NCBI GenBank assembly: GCA_003184365.1
Contig: NKYR01000117.1
Span: 1 to 64,000, forward strand
Reading direction: 5' to 3'
From: Evernia prunastri
Taxonomy: Eukaryota > Ascomycota > Lecanoromycetes > Lecanorales > Parmeliaceae
DNA length: 64,000 nt
Made by a program: the position numbers and the translations under genes
The notes under the pieces: generated by a model
What the model was told of the DNA's origin: nothing
Seen by the model: the letters and a program-made list of their open reading frames with translations, nothing else
Databases searched by the model: none
In this document: one piece after another, positions 24,470-35,605 of the stretch
How the letters are laid out: each line of letters starts with the position of its first letter
Numbering within the stretch: position 1 is the stretch's first letter

Positions 24470-24625
24470 ACAAAATAGCGAATCGCCTACTGGGTTCAAG
24501 ACGGCATTTGGAAAGAAAAGAAACGGGAGGGAGACACAGGAAGGTGCCGTACAGTGAGATGTGGGGAGAGAGGTGTAATTCATTCCACCGGGGGCCTATA
24601 GTACATCAGATGTATAATCAGCTAT
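24470..24625 (+). repeat. Diverged inverted copy of the 22021-22150 coding segment
   Basis: Plus-strand sequence with GGAAAGAAAAG, AGGTGCCGTACAGTGAGATG and GGGGCCTATAGTACATCAGA matches the reverse complement of 22021-22140. The two copies face each other across the SET pseudogene, 2.3 kb apart. Frameshifts and indels show it is a relic. Confidence 0.65.
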
Positions 24626-24629
24626 TCCG

Positions 24630-25099
24630 AAGCAGAGCGGTGCTCAGTGTCAACAATATGATTTGATAATGCGAACTCCTGCACGAGAGCAGAGTGATGT
24701 TGATTGATTGATCGAACGACCATCGTCCGCTCTGCAGTCCCTGTAAGGGGGCTCTTGCTTCAGATGCTAGGAGATCGGATTCCAACGTTCAGATGTGGAT
24801 ACGCTGTATAAGTACGAAAAGGGCGACGAGAAGAACGACGACGAGGAGCTGGAATAGGAGGCATGCCAGGGCTACCTAAGTATAGGCTACATTGAACCGC
24901 CCCGTGTTGTAATTAATCTCGGCTAAAAAGGCCTCGCTATTCTCCCCCTTTACTAGCCACACAGCTAAGTGTTGTAGCGACAATAATAAGCCTGACGCGA
25001 GAATGACGCGGTGTTATTTACTTTACATGGAGTAGAACTGCGCGGCTGCGCCATCAACGTTCTCTCGTACATGATCATCCTTCCTCCCTTCAAGCAACA
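24630..25099. other. Intergenic, upstream of the MYND gene
   Basis: No reading frame of interest. It probably contains the promoter and 5' leader of the gene starting at 25100. Confidence 0.4.
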
Positions 25100-26060
25100 A
25101 TGGCAGAAAGCTTCTCATCCGAAGTAGATGGCCAACAGCAACCGCAAGCGATTGAAAGAGTTGCCGCCATCGACGAGAACGAGGACGATGATAACGCCCA
25201 AGCCTACGCCCGCCGCTATTACAACCCGCCAAAACAGCCGCTGCCCTGGCTTTCACACTCCAGTACCCCCGGCAAAGACATATCCAGCATCCAAGGTCTC
25301 TACATCGACGCACAGCCAGTCCGCCTAGTCAACACTAAATTGTTCGGCGAGAACACCGAGAAGAAAGACCTCACGCTCGCCATCGCCGTGGCCACCATCC
25401 TCTGGAACTGGCACCCAAACGCTTTCCGCGCGCTCCTCGATCTGGATCGCTTCTACAGCGTGGTATGGGCTCGCACTGTAACCCCCAAAAGCCCCCATAC
25501 CAGAGTGATCATTGAGAGGAACTGTCGCGCCCTTACGGTAAGTACATGTGCACCCTCCGCAACCCTAATATTCCTAGCTAACACGTAGTACCGAATAGGT
25601 GGGCTTCTACAGTCCAACGCGGTCACAGTGGGTCGGTCGGGGCGATATCGGCATCGAACCCTCGGGCAAATGGACGGTCCTCAGCGCGATGATGCACGGC
25701 TCCTACATCGCGAATCCGGTAGCCGCCAGCGCACAAGCTTCGCCCATTGCCACGCACCTTCTCTACGACAAATCGCACGACCCGCGCCGAGGCGAAACGC
25801 TCACGTTGGAAGTCAGCGACTTGAACCACAAGGCGGTGGGCGGATGGCCCACGGACCCTCATGGCCTCTACGGGGCATTGGACCCTTCGGCTTGCGTGCA
25901 GTGTCGAAGTCTGCCGGTGGATTCGCAGCGGAGCGGAGGGTTTCAAGTGTGTAATAAATGTCATAAGGCGAGGTATTGCTCGAGAAGATGTCAAGAGGAG
26001 GACTGGAAGGTTCATAAGGGTCTTTGCGGAAAGGCGCAGACTAGCGAACAAGAAGAGTAG
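25100..26060 (+). CDS. MYND zinc-finger protein, 2 exons, 299 aa
   Basis: Exon 25100-25537, a 61-nt intron (donor GTAAGT, acceptor AATAG) and exon 25599-26060 join in frame. The C-terminal region has a MYND finger: CVQC, CNKC, RYCSRRCQEEDWKVHKGLC, which supplies the paired Cys and final His/Cys ligands. MYND fingers mediate protein-protein contacts, usually with proline-rich partners. The N-terminal two thirds (YYNPPKQPLPWL, VATILWNWHPNAF) is not assigned; the start is acidic. No SET domain is present in this protein. Neighbours are transcribed independently. Confidence in the finger is high; biological role unknown. Confidence 0.9.
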
Positions 26061-27118
26061 GTGTCGCTCTCGATTCCACACGCGGTTGTGAGCTGTCTCT
26101 TGGGGTCCTCTCATCTGCTTTGTATCCTAGCAAAAGCGCAAAAGGCTTCGTATATTGCGCTTATTGCGAGCTTTGCCGAGGACCCAGAGCATCGACTTCC
26201 ATGTCTCCAGAGGGTTTTCGCAGCCGCTACCATCGCAGAATTACATTCGGAGTTGGCCATGATTTCCGCCCTCGAGATTCTCGACCGCAAGTCAAATACA
26301 AGGGCAATCGTCAGCGCTGCATGCTTACGTCGGTTCGGCAAGGGCTTATGGAGGGTTGCAGAGGGTGTCGGGTTTGAGGTGGAGAGTTCAGTCGTGCAAA
26401 GGATCGAAGGATTTCGTCGGCGATGGAAGCGGGAAGAGGAGGGTGAGGCGAGTGGGATTTGATGAAGAGTATTCGATTGTTTCCAGAGTCAGTCGAAAGG
26501 TGTGGCCTGGCATTTTGAGGGGCTGTTTCCTCCTTATGAGTGAAGTGCCGGACAAATGATGGACAGCTTGAGAGTATTTCGTCACGGTCGATGTTTCCTT
26601 CCAAGGGCATGCTTGGCGACCATAGTATTACCTCTCAACTAGGACTAGCTCCCATACTGCTTCTTTTTAGTCGTCTTCCAGAGCAACTTCCGTCACACTT
26701 GAAGCTGATACAAATCTCTCGCACCTCACCACTGTTTCCTGAGCATCAACTTTCTCGCTCTTCACTCCCTGCGAAGCCATCTCTTCAACACAAAAGCCAA
26801 GGAAGCCTCCATCGATTCTCATCATCCAAGAATACCGACATCTCACATAACCCAAAGTCACTGAATTTTCCCCTCCTCCTCATCTTGAAAGATCTTCCAG
26901 TCAGTCACACTTACAGATCAGGACACTCGAGCATCGTGGGCAAAGACCTTCCATCTTGGGTTACTCTTCGCTCAAAGTCACTGAATTTTCCCCTCCTCCT
27001 CATCTTGAAGTACCTTCCAGTCAGTCACAGTCATCTATCAGTACACTCGAACATCGTGGGCAAATATCTTCGATCCTAGGTCACTCTCTAGGTCACTCTT
27101 GCTCTCGGATCCACCAAG
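26061..27118. other. Interval with an unassigned open frame and a tandem repeat
   Basis: A plus-strand frame continues from the MYND stop to 26462 in the same phase. It reads SFAEDPEHRLPCLQRVFAA and RRFGKGLWRVAEGVGFEVE, has no ATG at a sensible place and no domain I recognise. It may be a decayed extension or chance. The rest leads into the 120-bp tandem repeat upstream of 27119. Confidence 0.35.
26854..27093. repeat. 120-bp tandem duplication just upstream of a gene
   Basis: Two adjacent copies, 26854-26973 and 26974-27093, both starting AAAGTCACTGAATTTTCCCC and sharing CTTCCAGTCAGTCACA and CATCGTGGGCAAA, with about 15 differences. The second copy ends 25 bases before the ATG at 27119, so the duplication lies in the promoter or 5' leader. 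Confidence 0.85.
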
Positions 27119-28087
27119 ATGTCCATCAACAAGGCTACCCACACCTCTGCTCTGAGATTGAGAAATGGCAAGCTCGTTGTCAAAGAGACAGCACCAAGCC
27201 TTACGTGAGTGTTCACTTGACTGTGCCTCTTCGCGATTTGCCCGCTCCTTTTCTGATCAAGCTGTAGGTCTGCTCATGATGACAAAGACATGATAGCCAC
27301 CTTTACATTTCTCAAACTCCCAGCGGAATTACGGGTTCAAATCTACCGCTACCTCCTCCTTGCCCACGACGACATCCACATTGGCACAATCAAGGCAGAC
27401 CCTGTACGGGCCTCGCAGTGGTTACTTAGGCGGCGTTTCCCAGACCGATCTGGCTCTCAAGGTTCGAAGGACTATGGAAAGATGACAACGTATTGGGTAG
27501 AGGCCATCGGCGTTCACACAGCCATCCTGTTGGTGAATCGGCAAACGTACCTAGAAGGAAGCAGGATCATCTACTCCGAGAACCGCTTCAACTTCTGTGA
27601 ATCTGATTATGTACCTCTTACTGACAACGCAGCTATGATACCGTTTCTTAAAGATCGGTCGGAAGGCTCCCGTCGACTCATCAAGCACATTAAATACTCC
27701 TACTCCATCATGATACGCGGTATCTTCAATCCGCAATGGTCAGCTGATCAGGACCATGCGATCGAAGAAATCTGCACTTATCTAAGGCAAGCTCTACAGC
27801 TAGAGCATGTGACGTTGACGGTATTCGATCAGTGCCTCTGCCAGTTTCGCAGCCTTCAGCTCTACAAGGACTATCTGGTGACGCTCGACAAGCAGAGATG
27901 GGTGCAAACTTTGGTTCCTCTTATTCAGAATCTCGATACTTTCACGGTTATTGGTGGTTATGGTAATGAGTTGGTCCGCGCTGCGCAGACGTATCTGGTG
28001 TCAAAGATACACAAAGCGAGCAAGGATGAGCGCCACCCTCAAACTGTAAAAGAGCTGGGTTGTGATCCAGCAGCTTCTGAGGCATAG
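27119..28087 (+). CDS. 2EXR/F-box-like fungal protein, 2 exons, 301 aa
   Basis: Exon 27119-27204, a 63-nt intron (donor GTGAGT, acceptor CTGTAG) and exon 27268-28087 join in frame. The join adds MSINKATHTSALRLRNGK ahead of the domain. FTFLKLPAELRVQIYRYLLL is the short F-box-like motif seen in a large lineage-expanded fungal family. It is followed by AILLVNRQTYLEGSRIIYSE, also characteristic. The family has no proven biochemical role; an F-box-like fold would suggest adaptor function. The upstream exon is supported by a good start, donor, branch-like sequence and acceptor. A 120-bp tandem repeat sits just upstream. Confidence 0.8.
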
Positions 28088-28850
28088 CGCGGCATCGAAG
28101 CCCGAAATAGGGGACGAAGGACAGCATCACATGAATCTCACGATGAACACTCGGCTGCTGTGGACATAGCCCGAGGCTTAGCGTCTACGAGATCCAGGCA
28201 GTGTCAGTACTCATTGAGCCGAAAGGCGGCGAATGGAGGCGAGTTCAGCGGATTGGATGGTGGTACTTCCAGCTGGTCAAGAGCACAGGTGATTGCAGCT
28301 CTAAGTGTCTTGCTGAGCTACAAGGCGGATCGCAGGTTTTCGAAGGCGGTCGAGGAAGTATCAGCCTCACTGACCCATATTAACTCATCATGTTTCCTAG
28401 TATATAGCACACCGCACATAGAAAATACTCTACAACCGTTAATTTGCATTCCACCACATATCTGGTCATATCCATAACCACAGTATCCTCTCCCTATCAA
28501 ATTATCGGTACTAGCGAGGAACGCGTCTTGGCGTCTTGGCGTGTCGCATTCACCCGTTTGCAGCCTAGCGCGTGTTGTCGGCCAGCAAAGCCCCCCAATT
28601 TCCTTTTCCCGCCGAAGTTGGCTTTGCAAAAATCCTGCTGTGAACGGAATTCCTGCGAAACAACACTCAAACAAACATTGTTATTGTGCGCTTCCTCTCC
28701 CTACCCTACCTACCTACCTGCTCCGTGAGTCCGTAGCCAGCTTCACTTCCTTCCATCTGCAGCTGCGACTTCGAACGCTCTCTGTCTCATCCCTCGCCAA
28801 CTAAAAACCCCCGTCCGTCGCCTCGGGGCCTTTCCCATCCATCCAAAACC
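28088..28850. other. Intergenic, includes leader of the MARVEL gene
   Basis: No gene supported. The last 200 bases are pyrimidine-rich with CT tracts, as is common in strong fungal promoters. Confidence 0.4.
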
Positions 28851-29644
28851 ATGCCCTCCATACCCAACCTGGCCCTGCGCGGCCTCGAGGTACGTACCTA
28901 CCTTACCTTACATTACCTACTCCTCCACGACCTACAATCCTCCACCCCTTCCATTCCCTCTCACGAAGGACTAACCCCCGGGCAGATCTTCTTCGCCATC
29001 CTCATCCTCGGCCTCTCGGGCCACCTCGTCGCCTCCCAGGTCTACGGCGGCGCCCCTTCGTCCACGAACTATAATGTGTTTCTGGGCATCTGGCTGCTCG
29101 TCGTCTCGTTCGTGGGGGTGGCGGCGGGGTTCGTGTCCGCGCTGCAGGGGGTCGTGATGGTGGGGTTGGACGCGTTGAGCGTGCTGTTTGCGTTTGCGGG
29201 GGGGGTGGTGGGTTTATTTTTTCTTCTCTTTCTTGATTTTGACCCTTTTTGATGGGAGGTTTTGTGGTTCCTGTCGCACTTCTTTGGAGTGCGACGGCAT
29301 GGCACGATACAACCGGACGTGATGTTCTACGCTACTTTCCCCTTTCCTTCCTCTCCCCCGTTCCCGCAAACCGCACCGCCAACCGCTAACACCAACCCCT
29401 CCCCCGGCAGGCCTACGCCGTCAAACTCGGCGCCCACTCCTGCTCCCGCACCTCCTACACCGCCGCCAACGTCATCATCAACGGCGGCATCGACCGCAAC
29501 CACAAAGTCAGCCCCACCGTCAACCGCGGCAATCGTTGCCGCGAGGCCCAGGCCGACACCGCCTTCATCTGGTTCGCCTTCGCGGCCTTTGCCGCCTCGT
29601 TCGCGCTTAGCTTCCTTGCGTGGAGGAGGGGCGGGATTAAATAG
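28851..29644 (+). CDS. MARVEL-domain membrane protein, 3 exons, 164 aa
   Basis: Exons 28851-28889, 28986-29207 and 29411-29644 join in frame (introns of 96 and 203 nt; donors GTACGT and GTGGGT; acceptors GGGCAG and CGGCAG). The product has four hydrophobic segments: IFFAILILGLSGHLVA, FLGIWLLVVSFVGVAAGF, LDALSVLFAFAGG and AFIWFAFAAFAASFALSFL. AYAVKLGAHSCS and RCREAQADTAF are typical of fungal MARVEL proteins related to Nce102-type eisosome and export factors. Location is probably the plasma membrane. The tail ends in WRRGGIK. The splice choice FAGGV/AYAVKLG restores the family pattern. Confidence 0.85.
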
Positions 29645-32084
29645 GTGGGGGTTGAGGGGTGAGGGGTTGAAGGGGAAGGGGAGAAAAAGAGGAGGGGATG
29701 AGGAGGGAAGGGGTTTTTGGGTGCGGGGCCGGGGAGAGGAGGGGTTTGGGGTGGGGTGGATGATTGGATGAAAGATTGGATCGGGGAGGGTGGTCATGGG
29801 GTTGTAATGCATGCGCAGGCTTGGGCTTGGGCTTGGGCTGGGGCCCGGAGCGGGGTGGAAATGGATGTGGTAATTTGGTGTGGTTGTCGGTTACGTCGAT
29901 TCATGCATGGAACACGTATGCATGGATCTCGTTGGGGGGGTTTGGACATGGAGCGCTTGCAGGGAGGAAAAAAGAGTGAGAGAAAGAAAATCCGCGAGCG
30001 AGAGAGGAAGAGAGCAAGTATGTTCCCTTTTCCGCCTACAGCTTGCAACGGCCTGCCTGTATTATTACGATCTGTTAATCCTACGGCGCTGCCAAGTTGA
30101 AAGCTGAAAGCGAGTTCCTGGACCTTTCAATCGAACCCGTCTGGTTATGTCTTGAAGTTGCGGTTCTTCTGCTGCGGTTCTGTGCTGGTGAGCTGAGTTT
30201 AGTTGAGCTGGGGTGGGATTGTAGGGAAGGGTGGAGTGGAGTGGAGTGTTGGCTGGGTGTGAGTGGAGTGCTGTGTGTGAGCGAGGTTGCAGGTTCTATG
30301 ATCATGGAGGGAATTGTGTGCTTGCTGGGTATGTATGTGCCGCTCACTGTAGGGACTTGTAGTTAGATATATGTGAATCGAACCGGACTGGGTGCCTGTT
30401 CTATCCACCCAACGCGGCCGCCGCCGCTTGCCTTTATGGTACAAACGCAGCAGCGACTGAGCGCGAAGCCTTCCGTGCAATACTTCAAATGAACTCCCAC
30501 CACGCTCTGAGCACTCATTCCCACTTCCCACCCCCTGTTTCCCGCTTCCCACTCCTCAGCACCGTCACCGTCGGCGCCGGCGAAATTGCATCAATCTCAA
30601 CCCGTAGGCTCGCCATCGCCGCCGCAATCAACTACTATCCGGCAGCGCCCCGTATCCTGCCTCCGCGCTCTTGCTCCCCGTCTCCCTGCTGGCCATCCTC
30701 CCTCTCCGCTGCTTCTCCGCCGACTATACCTGCCTGGTAGCGGAGGTGCAGCTGCTGCATCCAGTGGACGGTTCGACTCGTGAGGTGGGCGTTCGCGAAC
30801 TGGGTTCGCGAGGCGGGGGCCGAAGGCATGGGGGGCTGTTGGAGGAGATGAAGCAGGTGGGGATGCGGGAGCAGTTGGCGGAGGGTGAAGGGAGGGTGGT
30901 GCTCAATAGGCGGGAGGTGTTGGTTCTGCGTGGCTGTCAGTTGTTGTTTTCTTCGGTGGAAAAAAGGCGTAGGTACTGGCCTATCGCAGACGACCACGCA
31001 TACGTGTATTCGAACACTTGCCCTACGATCCACATATGCTCACACGTGTCGTTCTTCCCAGCCCTCACCTCCCCACACTGTCGCCAGGTCCCCCCCCCCC
31101 TTCGCTCTGCACGCCGAGACTACATTCTCCACGTATTCTTCCAGAGCGCTGTTGCAGCTCCGCGTACATATTTAAGTGAGCTCGGCTTGTGTGGGCGGGG
31201 AGTCGCGACACAGGGAGGTTGTGTGGCCACGCAGGTTTTGGGACAGGCCATTGGGGCGGCGGTGGGGGGGTAGGTAGTTGGTGGTGTAGGATTGCTAGGG
31301 GGTGGTTGTGTTGGGCGAGAAAGTGTGTTGAGAATGATTATGACGGGTTGATTGTCTTCTCTTTGGAGTAGTATGTAGGCTTATAGACTTTGTGAAGCCC
31401 ATGCCATTTTGCCACGGTGAAGGTAGCTACAACACAAGGCTGCAGCAATTTCCAACATGGTTGCGGAGGCCGAGGGGAGGAGAAAGAGGAAAGGTGTGGG
31501 GAGGAGGGGGAAGGAGGGGGAAGGAGGGGGAGAGAGGGAAGCCTGTGCCGTGGATCAGAGAAGACTGCTAGCTGCCCTTATTCCTTGGGGCTGTTATGCC
31601 ACGATAGAGCTAGAGTAGAGTAGTGATTGCAATGTATCCTCAAATGGCAAGAGTGACAGACGTCCAAGAGTGATCAATATCGCCGAATGAATTTACCAGT
31701 AGGGCTGAATTCTAGCGTATGAATGGACCACCGTGAATGGTGAATGACGATAAAATCAACACGCAAAGTGATGCCTCCGATTTCTTATTAAAGGAAGCTC
31801 TCTCACTTCTTCAAATGTGAAACTCACAGTCAAAGACCGAGCCAAGGCTCTCCCTTGATGGAAGGGGACATATTCTAGTGTAGGTATATACATATATCGA
31901 TATATGCAGGCATTGCCAGGTATACTTTTCTGAGGCATCAGGTCCTGGCTATGTGGTATGTCAACTTTTTCCCCTTTGTCTTGTTCTTTCACTATGCTGG
32001 TGGTGGGATGTCTTTGAGGTTGATGCAGCTCTTGAAGCCTTCTAACCAAAGCATCTTGAGGGGTACTGACATTGATGGTGTCCT
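29645..32084. other. Intergenic interval with G-rich and low-complexity DNA
   Basis: Strongly purine-rich (GGGGA) sequence at 29640-29770 and 31450-31545. Frames such as 30671-31273 (plus), with a hydrophobic stretch SALLLPVSLLAILPLRCF, and 30635-31033 (minus) overlap on opposite strands and lack recognisable domains. I cannot support a gene here. Confidence 0.4.
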
Positions 32085-32640
32085 CGCCAGAGAAGCTTCT
32101 GGGATATACTATCCTCGCCGTGGCTCTTTGCCCTCCAAGACATACTGCTCGACCCGCGAACGCTATGGGGTCTCGCGCCAGTCCATGGAATCTGTACTCG
32201 TGCTCATGCCAAGGACGGTGCACAAGTCCGTCAAGGTCCGCATGCCACACAGAAGTACAAGGACAGGGTGCAAAAGCAGGTTGATCTAACTTGGGACTTT
32301 GATTGTCGCGCAGAGCGCCTAGAGACTCTCGAAGAGATCGAAGAAATACAAAAAGCGCTATAGCATACCTACAGGGACTAAGGCATTCTTGGTGGATTGC
32401 GGTACGTTCGACTATTACACCTGACTTAATCTATACTAACGTTATAAAGCTTCGAGGGTGGCCCTCAGATCTGAGACCGGAAAACGCGACCGGAGAAGAC
32501 CACCCAAACAAGTTTATCCAGCGACTACGGGCAAACCTCTGGACCTCAGAGCGTTTACAAGCCTATCCGAGAGGGATTCACACCTATGAGTCACCCGGAT
32601 ATAGACCAGATCAACAAGAGAAAGCATGGCGACAACGAGT
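32085..32640 (+). pseudogene. Broken gene of unknown family
   Basis: A plus-strand frame with strong coding character reads RSFWDILSSPWLFALQ, LDPRTLWGLAPVHGI, GPHATQKYKDRVQKQVDLTW and DCRAERLETLEEIEEIQKAL. It then meets a TAG at 32361-32363, shifts by one base, and continues as GLRHSWWIA. A probable intron follows (donor GTACGT near 32401, branch TACTAAC, acceptor AAAG near 32451) and then LRGWPSDLRPENATGEDHP and ERLQAYPRGIHTYESPGY. I do not recognise the protein. The TAG fits CAG to TAG. The opposite strand is open by overlap only. Confidence 0.5.
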
Positions 32641-33606
32641 AAGTTGAGGGGAAGATTTACCCGATCAGCTCAGATCTTACGACACGGACGTGCGGAATGT
32701 TTGTGCCTACCTTGATCGTAAATATTCTAGCATCTTGATAGGACAAAATGCTGAAGTATTTCCCAGATCTCGATGATCCTCGCGTAGGTTCCAGCCTTTG
32801 CATCTTATATCAGTATATCGTTCGAGGTGTCAAATACGCGAGAAAGCTATCTGGATCCGTGGAACTGTATATAAGTACAACTGAATAGGACCAGGACCAA
32901 TGATAGCACCAAGAAGACAGAGTCTCCGCAGCTCTTTGCAGTAGGCAGCGGATCCTGTCGAACACCATGAAATGGGGTAATTTTCAGTATTCTTTTACCC
33001 CACAGGTAGACTACACCCCTCGACGATAGGGTATCAGATCCTCGGGCCATACGATGTTCAAACTTTGGTTTTGATTGAGTCAGAGAATGTTGCGGCTGCG
33101 AAAGAGTCTCCTTCCAAAGGATTTTCCCTTGGATGTAGTCGTCTCAGGGCACGCAAGACGGAAGATCCACCTGAAGTGTCTCTTGTTGCTGGCATTTTGC
33201 CCTATTGTGTCGAGGGAGGATACACTTTGTGCAGGTAAGCATTCATTTTTTCGTGTATCATTCTTCACTAATGAATTTGTTGAGACACTCATTGTCAACC
33301 AGCCCATCTTGCTTCATTTTAGACTTTTTGCCGAGAAACCTTTGATTCATTTCAAATGCTGATTCACATTTACTTTCACTCACCAGAGTTCTTCCTTCGA
33401 AGTAGGCATTTTTTTCTACCAAATAGCCTGAGATTCTGCTAGTCTTTAAGTACAGTCAAGAAACTTACCCATTGCAACGGTAAACGCTCTGCACGGCAAC
33501 CGATTCATCGTTCTGAGGTAAGCAATCCCCATCTGTCAAGTGAACAGGGACAATTCTAATTTCCGCAACACAATTAGGCGCCTGATTCCTACTCTCCTAT
33601 CTCAAT
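32641..33606. other. Intergenic, no gene seen
   Basis: Short frames only. The end should contain the promoter of the F-box-like gene at 33607. Confidence 0.4.
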
Positions 33607-35154
33607 ATGCCAGAGCTCCTCCAACTCTCCAACGAGCTTTTGCGCATGACCGCGGATCAAGCTTGTCACGGCGATGTAGTCAACCTCGCGCTCAGCTCTC
33701 GGCTTCTGCTTCAATTGTCCGACAACGCGCTCCAGCGCCACAATAGGAACAGAGATGCATGGTTTCCCATCAGATTCGGGGATGTACAGCAGTCGCCATA
33801 CCATCTACTACATCCCCTGTCCGTGATCAGAGATGTCATACGAGATGCAGAAGTGGCTTGGTACCCCATCAAGATCATCATCGGTGACTTCACGGCTCTT
33901 GATGGCTTGTTGAACATCGCCAATAATGCAAATAATGGGGGAACGGGAATCGACCAAATCCTGGTTGAATACCGGTCCGAGATCCTCGCGCTTGTAGATG
34001 CCAGCAGATACATCAATCGCGAAAAGATTTGGGCCTCAATCCAGGAAAAAGAACACGGCCCCGCCACCGCCTTCCTTCTCACGCTCTTGCCAGACCTTCG
34101 ATCAATCGAGTTCCACAACCTCTCAATGAGCGGCGCAGCTGTGCTTTCCGTTGTTCGAAAAATCGTCAGCGAAAGCAAGAGAGATCCCAAGAGACCGCAC
34201 CCTCTCAGCAAACTGGCTTTCGTCAGCTTAGAAGGGTTGATCGATGATTTTGAGAGCTTGGCCAATCTAGCCGTGTTTGTTGAGGTGCGCTCACTTCGCT
34301 CGATCCGGTGTCAATACGTCCAAGGCAACATCAAGACCGTCCGCGAGAAAGCTGAGTCATGGATTAAGATTCCAGAGCCGTTGTCTGATATAATCAGCCT
34401 TGGCTTCAGCAAAAGCGCACTTGAACAATCAGACCTTATGCCATTATTTGACTCTATCAAAGCTCTACAGACCTATATATATGAATATGCGCGTCCAGAG
34501 GAAAATGGGCAGGTGGAAGACGAAGAAGACGAAGGTGAAGATGGAGATGAGGACGAAGATGGAGATGAAGCTAGAATCACTGGTGCTGGGAAATGGGAAC
34601 CTCGGAAAATCGTCCAGTCCCTCCTAGCCAGATTCAGCAACAGCCTGGTTACTTTGGACCTGACCACAGCGGATACCGAAATTCGACATGGAAGCCTCAA
34701 CGCTGGTCAGATCTTCGTCGGTGACCTCAGGAGCTTCAGGGTCTTGAAAGAGCTGAGGGCCGATACATTACTCTTCATCGAGTCCTCTCTTGAGAAGTAC
34801 ATCGCCAAGGCGATAAAGGAGGAATTCGAGGCGGCACGGCAGACGAAGATACGCAAAGGAAACCATCACTTTGCGCTCTCGGCCAAAGAACATCTGGACC
34901 TCGTTGACAGACATACTCACTATGCGATCAACACGGATGATCGAGTGCATCGACTGGAGGGCCTGTTGCCCGAATCTCTGGAGAAGCTGACGCTGTGTGT
35001 GGCCTTGTCGGGGGCATCCTCTACCATCCAACCCATGTTCCGTGGACTACCAGGGAGGTTGGGCAACCTGAAGAAGATGACTTTCGAAGGTGGAAACCCA
35101 CTCAAGCCGGCAACGGAGGCGGCCCTCGCCCGTGCTGGGGTGCTGGTTCTGTGA
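33607..35154 (+). CDS. F-box-like protein, intact member of a local family, 515 aa
   Basis: A single-exon frame of 516 codons. The start, MPELLQLSNELLRMTADQAC, is a degenerate F-box-like motif that aligns with the second gene at 37597 (MPQLPDLPNETLRQII). LLTLLPDLRSIEFHNL, SLVTLDLTTAD and LLPESLEKLTLCVALSG are leucine-rich pieces spaced like weak LRRs. A strongly acidic stretch (EDEEDEGEDGDEDEDGDE, about residues 303-320) lies between them and has a counterpart in the paralogue. The C-terminus reads LGNLKKMTFEGGNPLKPATE. Function is probably in protein recruitment, by analogy only. No stop or frameshift is present, in contrast to its neighbours. Confidence 0.75.
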   Translation: MPELLQLSNELLRMTADQACHGDVVNLALSSRLLLQLSDNALQRHNRNRDAWFPIRFGDVQQSPYHLLHPLSVIRDVIRDAEVAWYPIKIIIGDFTALDGLLNIANNANNGGTGIDQILVEYRSEILALVDASRYINREKIWASIQEKEHGPATAFLLTLLPDLRSIEFHNLSMSGAAVLSVVRKIVSESKRDPKRPHPLSKLAFVSLEGLIDDFESLANLAVFVEVRSLRSIRCQYVQGNIKTVREKAESWIKIPEPLSDIISLGFSKSALEQSDLMPLFDSIKALQTYIYEYARPEENGQVEDEEDEGEDGDEDEDGDEARITGAGKWEPRKIVQSLLARFSNSLVTLDLTTADTEIRHGSLNAGQIFVGDLRSFRVLKELRADTLLFIESSLEKYIAKAIKEEFEAARQTKIRKGNHHFALSAKEHLDLVDRHTHYAINTDDRVHRLEGLLPESLEKLTLCVALSGASSTIQPMFRGLPGRLGNLKKMTFEGGNPLKPATEAALARAGVLVL

Positions 35155-35179
35155 TTGGAGGAGGCCGGGAGGAAAGTTG

Positions 35180-35605
35180 GGAGGAGAACACGCTCTCACG
35201 AGAGAGCAACAATCGTCGAAGACCAAAATTGACGAAATGGCTCATGGGAATGCTCGCCTGCACTCCAGCATCAAGGAGAAAGACAAGACCATACCCACCA
35301 TGGACACTGAGACCCGGGAAGGACAACACACTTTCACGAGAGAGCAACAATTGTCGAAAACCAAAATTGAAGAAATGGCTCATGAAATACTCGCTTGGAC
35401 TCCAGCATCAAGGAGAAAGACGGGATTATAGTTATCACTATGAGCGCTGGGACGTGGGAAGGATAACAAGCTCTCACCAGAGAACAACAAATGTCGAGGA
35501 AAAGAAAATCGAAGAAATGGCTCATGAAAATGCTCGCCTGAACGCCAGCATCAAGGAGAAAGACGAGACCATGGCCACCATGGGAGCTGCGACGCGGGAA
35601 AGGTA
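35180..35605 (+). repeat. Three tandem ~138-bp repeats encoding a decayed coiled coil
   Basis: Units begin at about 35193, 35331 and 35471 (periods of 138 and 140 bases) with CTCTCACGAGAGAGCAACAA-like starts. In frame they encode a 46-residue heptad-like unit: LTREQQSSKTKIDEMAHGN, ARLHSSIKEKDKTI. The reading frame is lost between units and the third is again readable as KIEEMAHENARLNASIKEK-like sequence in another frame. It lies right after the F-box-like gene stop at 35154 and may be the decayed tail of a related gene. Confidence 0.75.

Noticed and set aside
29327..29812. 161-codon minus-strand frame
   Set aside because: Antisense to the last exon and 3' flank of the MARVEL gene; Pro/Gly/Ala-rich composition only.
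30671..31273. Plus-strand frame of 200 codons with a hydrophobic stretch
   Set aside because: Overlapped by long frames on the other strand, no family recognised, no convincing promoter or introns.
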